Source of the DNA: Terriglobia bacterium
Lineage (GTDB): Bacteria; Acidobacteriota; Terriglobia; Terriglobales; Acidobacteriaceae
Direction of reading: 5' to 3'
NCBI GenBank assembly: GCA_021324365.1
Contig: JAJPJE010000069.1
Span: 1 to 39,696 of the forward strand
DNA length: 39,696 bases
Notes under the pieces: generated by a model
Database searches by the model: none
What the model was told of the DNA's origin: nothing
The model's input: the letters and a program-made list of their open reading frames with translations, nothing else
Translations under genes and position numbers: made by a program
Shown: positions 24,812-31,707 of the stretch, in pieces
Layout: every line of letters starts with the position of its first letter
Numbering within the stretch: the first letter of the stretch is position 1

Positions 24812-25025
24812 GACTGACCCTCGATTTGCAATGAAATTTGCCCTTCGATGATAGGTACTGCATTTTCAGGTGTCAAACCTCCAAATCGCTGCATATTGCT
24901 GAAATGTAAGCCGTTGGACGTTGGCCTAAGGAGTGACATCGGTAACTTACCTGTATTGCTGTAGGACTAAGACCGAAAATATAATTCGCCAATTAGCCCA
25001 GAGCGGCGGGCTCGGATCCCCTTTG

Positions 25026-26078
25026 ATGATTCAAAGCGCTGAAGTTCAGAGAAAGCGGCATCTTCACGAGCTGAACATATTTCACGATGTCGCCAAAGCG
25101 CTGACGTCATCCCTGAATCTCGACTCCATCCTGCAAACCATCATGGAAAAAGTGGCCGAGTACTTTAAGCCGGACACCTGGTCCCTTTTGATGGCCGATG
25201 ACACAAAAGACGAACTGTACTTTGCGATTGCAGTTGGCGATGCAGCCGACACGCTGAAATCAGTCAGGCTGAAGATGGGTGAGGGAATCGCGGGTTGGGT
25301 GGCGCGACACGGCGAGCCGCTGATAGTACCGGATGTCTACAACGATCCCCGCTTCGCGAAGCGCATTGACGAGATGACGAAGTGGAAGACGCGCTCGATC
25401 ATCTGCATGCCGCTGAAGTCGCGCCAGCGCGTACTGGGCGTCATCCAATTGATCAATGTGGGAATGAGCCAGTTCGAGGAGAACGAAATGTTCTTCCTCC
25501 AGGCGCTGTGTGATTACGCAGCTATTGCCATCGAGAACGCGCGTTCCGTCGAAAAGATCCAAGAACTCACGATTACTGACGATTGTACCGGTCTCTATAA
25601 TGCGCGCCATCTTTACAAGACACTGGAAGCTGAGGTTTACCGCTCCGCGCGTTTCGGATACGAGTTCACGGTGCTATTTATCGATCTGGATCGCTTCAAG
25701 ATGGTGAACGACACCTACGGCCACCTCGTCGGAAGCAAACTGCTGGCTGAGATCGGCTATGCCGTGAAATCCCACCTGCGCTTGATTGACTACGCCTTTC
25801 GTTATGGCGGAGACGAGTTCGTCATCCTTCTACCGCAGACGAGCAAGGAATCGGCAACCGTTGTAGCGCGACGTTTGCTCGAATACTTCCGCCGGACCAT
25901 GTGGCTCAAGGGAGATGGCCTCAATCTGAACGTTCGTGCCAGTTTTGGTCTGGCCTCCTACCCTGAAGACGCAAAGAGCGCCCACGAAATTATCCGCCAG
26001 GCCGATGAGATGATGTACGTCGTGAAGAACTCCACGCGGGACAATATTGGGATCGCACAGCAGGGATTGCTGAAGTAA
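25026..26078 (+). CDS. GAF-GGDEF diguanylate cyclase
   Basis: A soluble protein of 350 residues. A GAF sensor domain (about 20-180: FHDVAKALTSSLNLDSILQT, EGIAGWVARHGEPLIVPDVY, SIICMPLKSRQRVLGVIQLI) is joined by a coiled segment to a GGDEF domain (ITDDCTGLYNARHLYKTLEA, IDLDRFKMVNDTYGHLVGSK). The active site is intact (FRYGGDEFVILLP). RLID lies exactly five residues before GGDEF, a consensus RxxD inhibitory site, so c-di-GMP feedback is expected, unlike the other cyclase in this window. ATG 25026 gives the natural start of the helix before GAF but has no strong ribosome site; a GTG at 24933 would add 31 residues and directly abuts AAGGA. Confidence 0.9.
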   Translation: MIQSAEVQRKRHLHELNIFHDVAKALTSSLNLDSILQTIMEKVAEYFKPDTWSLLMADDTKDELYFAIAVGDAADTLKSVRLKMGEGIAGWVARHGEPLIVPDVYNDPRFAKRIDEMTKWKTRSIICMPLKSRQRVLGVIQLINVGMSQFEENEMFFLQALCDYAAIAIENARSVEKIQELTITDDCTGLYNARHLYKTLEAEVYRSARFGYEFTVLFIDLDRFKMVNDTYGHLVGSKLLAEIGYAVKSHLRLIDYAFRYGGDEFVILLPQTSKESATVVARRLLEYFRRTMWLKGDGLNLNVRASFGLASYPEDAKSAHEIIRQADEMMYVVKNSTRDNIGIAQQGLLK

Positions 26079-26229
26079 GTCGCCTGAGCTTCAGACCAAC
26101 GGCTGTTAGAGGGTGCGCCTCCGTTTACCTGACTAGCCGCCCAATCAACGCTCAAGTTGCGGACCTTCACGACCCCGAACCCTTGGTGCGCTAAAATCAT
26201 CCAAGTGATCAGATAACAAGGAGACAGGA

Positions 26230-26553
26230 ATGAGCTGCGGCAATCCAATTACGCCCCAACCTGATAATGAGCCGGTGACGCGCACGGTGTTCTGTGTGAA
26301 GTTTCAGCGTGAGATGCCGGGGCTGGATGAACCGCCATTTGACGGTGAACTAGGTCAGCGCATCTTCAACAACGTTTCGCGCGAAGCCTGGAAGATGTGG
26401 GCCGAACACTGCAAGATGATCCTCAATGAATATCGTCTGAACCCGGCCAACAAGGCCGACCAGGAGATCCTGGTAAAACAGATGGAAGAATACTTTTTCG
26501 GCCAGAACGCTGCATTGCCGCCCGGATTCGTGCCGCAGAAGACGAAGCAATGA
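26230..26553 (+). CDS. YggX-like Fe(II)-trafficking protein
   Basis: A 107-residue protein of the YggX family, small cytoplasmic proteins linked to protection of iron-sulfur clusters and iron handling under oxidative stress. The family blocks are RTVFCVKFQREMPGLDEPPF (with its conserved Cys), LGQRIFNNVSREAWKMWAEH and CKMILNEYRLN, then EQMxxYFFG in the form KQMEEYFFG. The N-terminus has an extra stretch of about 17 residues with a second Cys. AGGAG lies about 7 nt before the ATG. It is convergent with the ATP-grasp gene. Confidence 0.93.
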   Translation: MSCGNPITPQPDNEPVTRTVFCVKFQREMPGLDEPPFDGELGQRIFNNVSREAWKMWAEHCKMILNEYRLNPANKADQEILVKQMEEYFFGQNAALPPGFVPQKTKQ

Positions 26554-26564
26554 TCCGGTTGTTT

Positions 26565-26633
26565 GGTTATTCGGTTTTTCGTTTCGACCAAGAAGTGTTT
26601 GCTGGAGAACTGTAATAAAAAACCGAATAAACC
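26565..26633. terminator. Possible bidirectional A/T-rich terminator between convergent genes
   Basis: GGTTATTCGGTTTTT (26565-26579) and AAAAAACCGAATAAACC (26617-26633) are imperfect inverted repeats with T runs on either strand. They lie between the ends of the YggX-like gene (26553) and the ATP-grasp gene (26638). The left arm is part of an 8-bp tandem repeat (GGTTGTTT, GGTTATTC, GGTTTTTC). The 37-nt loop is long for a classic terminator. Confidence 0.5.
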
Positions 26634-26637
26634 TTCG

Positions 26638-27894
26638 TTAAACCACCTTCAATTCCGCTGAGATCTGGAACTGCAGTTTGGAATGAGCCTCACGCAGCGC
26701 TTCTTCCACGAATTCAGGCGTAGTGCCCCGGGCAAAAATGAATCCCAGATAACTGGCTCCTTCCGGTAGAGGCACCAGCTTCTGTTGCAGCTTAGCGGTG
26801 ATTTCGACCGATTCGATACCTTTCACTTTCTCTGCTTGTGCGACGTTCTCAACGCCTTCATAAACACCGGCGGCCGGAATCGGAATCATCATCACACCGG
26901 ACGCAGCGTTTTCTCTCCTGATCTCCGACATGTCTTCGCCCAATGCATGACGGATGATCAGTTCCTCCAGAGCCATCTCTGTTTCGAACCGAAGCGACTT
27001 CGCGCATAATCCGCCAATCGGACGCGCAGCGACTTCGAGCACCCAGGCACCCTTTTCATTGAAACGAAATTCGGCGTGAACCGGACCATGTTGCAGGCCC
27101 AGGGCGGATATGGCCGACTGCGCGCAACCAAAAATAGCATGCTGGTCGCGCGAGAGTAGGCGCGACGGGGTCACGTAGATTGTTTCTTCGAAATATGGCC
27201 CTTCCAGCGGGTCGGGCTTATCGAAGAGGGCGAGTACTTTCAGGCGACCCTCCGTTACCAATCCCTCCAGCGCAAATTCTGAACCCGGAATGTAGCTTTC
27301 CACTTGAATCCACTGAGTCGAATCTTGCTTGCTGCTGCGAACATCGGCTGCTGCGAGAAGCAACTCGATGCGTTTGAATGCGGCGTTGAACTCGTGTTTG
27401 TCATTGGCGCGTATGACGCCACGGCTCGCCGAGAGTCCCAGCGGCTTGAGCACACAGGGGAACGGAACCTCTGCTGAAGCGATCGCCGGATCTTCGTCAG
27501 CGGGGAAGCGTTTGTACCATGGCATCCGCAGCCCTGTGGCTTTAAAGCGTTCGCGTGCGATCCACTTATTCCGACAAGCGTCGACCGCATGAGGAGGATG
27601 GAACGAAAGCCCGAGGCGCTCGGCGGCGAAGGCGGCGGTCATCGTGGGCGCATCACCGATGGCAACGACAGCATCGATCGAATAACGTCTCGCGAAGTCG
27701 GCGATTTTCTCCGCCGATTGCTGCGGCTCCTGGAATCGCACTGGAATTGCGCCGTCACCCCACGGATCTTCAAGAACATGGCAGCGATCGCTGGCAAGAA
27801 CAATCTCAACGCCAATGCGCTCGGCAGCTGCCTTGAAGGCATTCGCCTGGTATCCGGTGGTGTTCGAGAGCAATAAGACGCGCGCCATCCTCAT
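26638..27894 (-). CDS. ATP-grasp ligase (carboxylate-amine ligase type)
   Basis: A 418-residue cytoplasmic enzyme of the ATP-grasp superfamily. It has a preATP-grasp Rossmann part (MARVLLLSNTTGYQANAFKA, VVAIGDAPTMTAAFAAERLG), the ATP-binding lid (VPFPCVLKPLGLSASRGVIR), the IQVESYIPGSEFALEGLV block, and the metal-binding GAWVLEVAARPIGGLCAKSL. A C-terminal domain (GVMMIPIPAAGVYEGVENVA...) is like the LAL_C2 domain of L-amino acid ligases (BacD/YwfE type). It probably joins a carboxylate to an amine, for instance making a dipeptide; substrates are unknown. Start ATG 27894 or 27888. It is divergent from an exported M28 carboxypeptidase, with only 76 bp between. Confidence 0.85.
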   Translation of the reverse strand: MRMARVLLLSNTTGYQANAFKAAAERIGVEIVLASDRCHVLEDPWGDGAIPVRFQEPQQSAEKIADFARRYSIDAVVAIGDAPTMTAAFAAERLGLSFHPPHAVDACRNKWIARERFKATGLRMPWYKRFPADEDPAIASAEVPFPCVLKPLGLSASRGVIRANDKHEFNAAFKRIELLLAAADVRSSKQDSTQWIQVESYIPGSEFALEGLVTEGRLKVLALFDKPDPLEGPYFEETIYVTPSRLLSRDQHAIFGCAQSAISALGLQHGPVHAEFRFNEKGAWVLEVAARPIGGLCAKSLRFETEMALEELIIRHALGEDMSEIRRENAASGVMMIPIPAAGVYEGVENVAQAEKVKGIESVEITAKLQQKLVPLPEGASYLGFIFARGTTPEFVEEALREAHSKLQFQISAELKVV

Positions 27895-27911
27895 TCATTC
27901 TAATTGCCAGA

Positions 27912-27943
27912 TTGGACTTCCATTCATCATTGCACGCTATAAT
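27912..27943 (+). promoter_or_regulatory. Candidate sigma-70 promoter for the M28 gene
   Basis: A perfect -10 TATAAT lies at 27938-27943, 28 bp before the start codon. The best -35 (TTGGAC, 27912-27917) is 20 bp upstream, longer than the usual 17, so the -35 assignment is weak. Transcription would begin near 27950, giving a leader of about 20 nt. Confidence 0.5.
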
Positions 27944-27970
27944 GCCCCGCTGCTTTTCTGGGGAGAGTCG

Positions 27971-30256
27971 ATGCAATTCAAGCCATCAATCATGTTCGGA
28001 CTGCTCGTGTCTCTGTTGATCTCGCAACTTCCGCTTCAAACGGTTTCAGCGCAAGCCCCAAATCTGGCCGGATATTCGCAACAGTCCTCTACGGCTGAAC
28101 GCGATTGGGAACAGAAATTCCGTGAAATTCCCACCACGGAAAATATCCGCCAGTATAACCAGCGGCTTTCCGCGCGTCCGCACAACGTTGGATCGCCCTA
28201 CGATAAAGACAATGCCGAGTGGATCCTTTCGCAATTCAAGAGCTGGGGTCTCGACGCACAGATCGAAACCTTCGACGTCCTGTTTCCCACCCCGAAGACC
28301 CGTAAGCTGGAACTTCTTGGTCCTAAGCCGTACACCGCAAAGTTGGTCGAACCGCCCGTGCCGGGTGATCCGACTTCGAGCCAGCAATCGGAGCAGTTGC
28401 CAACCTACAATGCCTATTCCGTCGACGGTGACGTGACTGCGCCACTTGTCTACGTGAACTACGGCATTCCCAAAGATTACGAGCAACTCGACCGGATGGG
28501 GATTTCCGTAAGGGGCGCGATCGTCATTGCGCGTTATGGGCAATCATGGCGCGGTATTAAGCCCAAGGTCGCGGCCGAACACGGCGCCGTCGGTTGCATT
28601 ATCTATTCCGACCCGCGCGATGACGGCTACTTTGAAGGCGACGTTTTTCCGCAGGGAGCATATCGCAACTCCAATGGCGTACAACGGGGCAGCGTGCTGG
28701 ATATGCCGGTGTATGCCGGTGATCCATTGACGCCAGGTATCGGCTCGACGCCCGGCGCCAAGCGCCTCGCGCTGAAAGACGTCAAGGTGTTTACGAAGAT
28801 CCCGGTTATGCCGATCTCTTATGGAGATGCCCAGCCCTTTCTTGAACAGCTGACCGGACCGGTTGCGCCGGAAGGCTGGCGTGGCGCACTGCCTTTCACC
28901 TATCACGTTGGTCCGGGTCCCGTGAAAGTGCACATGGTGGTCGCTTCCAACTGGGATCAGAAGCCCATCTATGACGTGATCGCTCGCATTCCCGGCTCTC
29001 AATATCCCGACGAGTGGGTCATTCGCGGTAATCATCACGACGCCTGGGTCAATGGATCGCAAGATCCCGTGTCCGGTACTTCGCCGCTAATGGAAGAAGC
29101 ACGCGCTCTGGGCGAGTTGTTGAAACAGGGATGGAAACCAAAGCGCACCATTATTTATGCTGCCTGGGACGGCGAAGAGCCTGGTCTGCTTGGTTCGACA
29201 GAGTGGGCGGAGACTCACGCCGATGAGCTCCGGCAACATGCGGTCGCGTATATCAATTCTGACGCCAACAGCCGCGGCTTCCTCTTTGCAGGAGGGTCCC
29301 ACTCATTGCAAACCATGCTGAATGATGTCGCGCGCGATGTGCCGGATCCCGAAAGGCAAATGTCGATCTGGCAGCGGCGGCGCGCTCGCGACATTACCCA
29401 AGCGGCGACCGACGACGAGAAGGAGAAAGTTCGCGATCGTAAATACGTGCCGGTACAGGCGCTCGGTTCGGGTTCGGATTACACGGTGTTTCTTGACCAT
29501 CTTGGAGTAGCGTCCGCAAACCTTGGATTTGGCGGCGAGGATGGAGGCGGTATCTATCACTCGATCTACGACGACTTCTACTGGTACACCCATTTCGACG
29601 ATCCGCAATTCATCTATGGCCGCGCGCTGGCGCAGGTCGCCGGCAATAGCGTAATGCGACTGGCGGATGCCGACTTGATCCCACTGGATTTCATGGCGTT
29701 CTCGGATACCGTGAAAGGTTATGCCGATGATGTCGAAAAACTCGCAACCGATGAGCGCAATCACATTGTCGAGGAGAACAAAGAACTTGACGAAGGGGAT
29801 CAGATTGCCGCTTCCGATCCGACCAAGAAGTACGTGCCTCCGGCAAGGGAAGCTGTGCCGCCATATCTGAATTTCGCTCCCCTGAAGAATGCGCTTGATG
29901 CGCTTAGCCACAGTGCGGAGCGGTATCAGCATGCTTTCAATCAGGTAGCGCAGAATGGAGGAGCTGCACTGGCGAAAGGATCGCTGGCCGCGGTGAATGC
30001 GAAGCTGATTGAGTCAGAACGCGCGCTGACTGCCGTACAGGGATTGCCGAACCGTCCCTGGTTCGAGCATCAGATCTATGCTCCCGGCTTCTATACCGGA
30101 TACGGAGTGAAAACGCTGCCGGGGATTCGCGAGGCAATCGAGCAGAAGAAATGGCAGGAAGCTGATCGCGAGATCGGTGTGGTTGCAAATACGCTGAACA
30201 ACGAAGCGACGATAATTGATAGCGCAGCGGAAGAGTTGGAAAAGGTCGGGAAGTGA
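27971..30256 (+). CDS. Exported M28B metallopeptidase, glutamate carboxypeptidase II type
   Basis: A 761-residue homologue of glutamate carboxypeptidase II, a dizinc exopeptidase that removes C-terminal Glu or related residues. A signal peptide (MQFKPSIMFGLLVSLLISQL... VSAQA) targets it outside the cytoplasm. A PA domain insert covers about residues 140-330. All zinc ligands are in register with human GCPII: H355 (GNHHDAW), D365 (SQDPVSG), E403 with catalytic E402 (WDGEEPGLLGS), D431 (NSDANSRG) and H530 (YHSIYDD). The C-terminal transferrin-receptor-like dimerisation domain (NRPWFEHQIYAPGFYTGYG) is complete. ATG 27971 follows GGGGAG. Its divergent partner is an ATP-grasp ligase, so peptide making and breaking may be linked, but that is only an inference. 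Confidence 0.93.
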   Translation: MQFKPSIMFGLLVSLLISQLPLQTVSAQAPNLAGYSQQSSTAERDWEQKFREIPTTENIRQYNQRLSARPHNVGSPYDKDNAEWILSQFKSWGLDAQIETFDVLFPTPKTRKLELLGPKPYTAKLVEPPVPGDPTSSQQSEQLPTYNAYSVDGDVTAPLVYVNYGIPKDYEQLDRMGISVRGAIVIARYGQSWRGIKPKVAAEHGAVGCIIYSDPRDDGYFEGDVFPQGAYRNSNGVQRGSVLDMPVYAGDPLTPGIGSTPGAKRLALKDVKVFTKIPVMPISYGDAQPFLEQLTGPVAPEGWRGALPFTYHVGPGPVKVHMVVASNWDQKPIYDVIARIPGSQYPDEWVIRGNHHDAWVNGSQDPVSGTSPLMEEARALGELLKQGWKPKRTIIYAAWDGEEPGLLGSTEWAETHADELRQHAVAYINSDANSRGFLFAGGSHSLQTMLNDVARDVPDPERQMSIWQRRRARDITQAATDDEKEKVRDRKYVPVQALGSGSDYTVFLDHLGVASANLGFGGEDGGGIYHSIYDDFYWYTHFDDPQFIYGRALAQVAGNSVMRLADADLIPLDFMAFSDTVKGYADDVEKLATDERNHIVEENKELDEGDQIAASDPTKKYVPPAREAVPPYLNFAPLKNALDALSHSAERYQHAFNQVAQNGGAALAKGSLAAVNAKLIESERALTAVQGLPNRPWFEHQIYAPGFYTGYGVKTLPGIREAIEQKKWQEADREIGVVANTLNNEATIIDSAAEELEKVGK

Positions 30257-30277
30257 GCGCTTGAAATGCAGAGAAGA

Positions 30278-30342
30278 CGCGGGCGAGGGCGCCCGCGCCA
30301 CTTTGAATTGAATCCCCGCTGGGGCACGAGTGCCCGCGCCAC
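30278..30342. repeat. Two adjacent REP-like palindromes sharing GCCCGCGCCAC
   Basis: The first is CGCGGGCG (30278-30285) with CGCCCGCG (30290-30297) and an AGGG loop. The second is GGGCAC (30322-30327) with GTGCCC (30330-30335). Both continue into the identical GCCCGCGCCAC (30291-30301 and 30332-30342). They lie between the convergent M28 and pstS genes and could protect 3' ends or end transcription. Confidence 0.75.
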
Positions 30343-30355
30343 CTAGCAAGGCGAG

Positions 30356-31432
30356 TTAAGAGAGTGGTTGGCCGTCGGCTTTCATTTGGCCCAGCAGCTT
30401 CAAATCAGTTTGCTTGAGCGAGTCCGGAATCGGTGCATAGTTGAGCGACTGTGCGGTTGCTTGCCCGTTGTTCACGACGTAAGTGATGAAATTCTTGATG
30501 TCGCTGCGCTGCTGCTTGTCAGAACCGTCCGCCGGGATGATCAGGAAGGTGAGACCGCTGATCGGATAGGCTTCCTTAGCTGCCGCCGGCGGATCGACAA
30601 TCGGATTGCGGATGTCTTGAGCGAGTTGATCTTTGAAAGCATCGATCGCGGCTGTTGTTCCCTCGGCTGAAGGCTTCACCCACTGGTCGGCCTTATTCTT
30701 GATGAGGGCAACTGGAAGATTATTCGTGGTGGCGTAAGTGAGTTCGACATAGCCAATGCTTCCGGGAGTCTGCTTCACAACTCCCGTTACACCTTCGCTC
30801 CCTTTACCGCCGATCCCCACTGGCCAGTTCACGGCCAGGCCTTGTCCAACCTTGCTCTTCCACTCCGGGCTCACCGCGGACAGATACGTCGTGAAGATAT
30901 TTGTCGTACCACTGCCTTCAGACCGGTGAGCGACAACGATTTCAGTTTTCGGAAGTGTGACTCCTGGATTGTCCTTCTTAATTTTCGGATCCTGCCAAGT
31001 CTTGATCGTTCCTAGAAAGATTCCCGACAGTGTGGAATCGCTGAGCTTCAAAGGTTCTTTGAGTTCGGGCAGGTTGTAGGTGATGCAAACAGGTCCGGCG
31101 CTCTCTGCGATCTGGATAACTGGCTGAGGCATCTCTTTGATCTGCTGATCGTCAAGCGCCATGTCGCTGGCAGCAAAACCAACCAAACCCTTCTTCAGCT
31201 GCTGAATACCTCCGCCGCTGCCGATGGATTGATAGTTCACTTCAACGCCGGCGTCCTGAGCATGAAAGTCGCTGATCCAGCGGCTCATGACCGGATACAC
31301 GAAGGTGCTTCCCGCAGCCACGATTGTGCCGCTACCGGTGGATGATTCATTCCCGCTCTTTTTCGAATTGCAGCCGACCAGTAATGAAGTGGCGGCGAGC
31401 ACCGCCAGGACGTAGCCGTGAAAACGCAACAT
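30356..31432 (-). CDS. pstS: Phosphate-binding lipoprotein PstS
   Basis: A 358-residue periplasmic phosphate receptor of the PstSCAB ABC importer. It has a lipoprotein signal (VLAVLAATSLLVGC, with Cys as the anchor), then the PstS blocks GSGTIVAAGSTFVYPVMSRW, YQSIGSGGGIQQL, VGFAASDMAL, VVAHRSEGSGTTNIFTTYLS and GSIGYVELTYA, which line the phosphate site. ATG 31432 has AGGAGG 6 nt upstream; the longer frame reading would put extra residues before the signal. No pstC, pstA or pstB follows within the window, since the next gene downstream is convergent. It shares its upstream region with a large divergent porin and with an 11-bp-periodic repeat, consistent with phosphate control. Confidence 0.95.
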   Translation of the reverse strand: MLRFHGYVLAVLAATSLLVGCNSKKSGNESSTGSGTIVAAGSTFVYPVMSRWISDFHAQDAGVEVNYQSIGSGGGIQQLKKGLVGFAASDMALDDQQIKEMPQPVIQIAESAGPVCITYNLPELKEPLKLSDSTLSGIFLGTIKTWQDPKIKKDNPGVTLPKTEIVVAHRSEGSGTTNIFTTYLSAVSPEWKSKVGQGLAVNWPVGIGGKGSEGVTGVVKQTPGSIGYVELTYATTNNLPVALIKNKADQWVKPSAEGTTAAIDAFKDQLAQDIRNPIVDPPAAAKEAYPISGLTFLIIPADGSDKQQRSDIKNFITYVVNNGQATAQSLNYAPIPDSLKQTDLKLLGQMKADGQPLS

Positions 31433-31453
31433 AAGAATCCTCCTAACACGATA

Positions 31454-31483
31454 CGAATAGAGAACGCGGCTCGTTGCAGTCAA
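31454..31483 (-). promoter_or_regulatory. Candidate promoter of pstS
   Basis: On the minus strand TTGACT (31483-31478) is a good -35, followed after 18 bp by TATTCG (31459-31454), a weak -10. The periodic box at 31499-31516 lies about 16 bp upstream, a position suitable for an activator. Confidence 0.4.
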
Positions 31484-31498
31484 GGCGCGCGCTCAATT

Positions 31499-31516
31499 TT
31501 CATCGAATGTTAACAA
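31499..31516 (+). promoter_or_regulatory. Pho-box-like operator, pstS side
   Basis: TTCATCGAATGTTAACAA, in which TTCAT (31499) and TTAAC (31510) are 11 bp apart. It matches the porin-side sequence at 31597-31614 in 16 of 18 positions, in the same orientation. Confidence 0.6.
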
Positions 31517-31574
31517 AAGGGTCGCAACTGCGTACTCACACAGCAATTCGCGTTTTCCGCAGATCACGTGCACG

Positions 31575-31628
31575 TTCACGGCATATTCACTCATCATTCA
31601 TCGCTTGTTAACAATGCTTTTCTACGAT
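31575..31628 (+). promoter_or_regulatory. Pho-box-like array of four 11-bp-spaced half-sites plus -10, porin side
   Basis: TTCAC, TTCAC, TTCAT and TTAAC begin at 31575, 31586, 31597 and 31608, exactly 11 bp apart and so on one face of the helix. A -10-like TACGAT follows at 31623-31628, with the array covering the -35 position. This is the layout of PhoB/PhoP-type boxes, where direct repeats at 11-bp period replace the -35. The start codon of the porin is 80 bp further on. Confidence 0.6.
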
Positions 31629-31707
31629 GCCCACGAAGCAACTTACATCGTTCTAGCAAACCGGGACACCAGAAGCCCACCGATTTCACTTTGTTTCAGG
31701 AGAGGCA

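Noticed and set aside
29303-29932. 209-codon open frame on the minus strand
   Set aside because: It lies wholly inside the M28 peptidase gene, antisense to residues that carry a zinc ligand and the dimerisation domain. No start signal or family motif.
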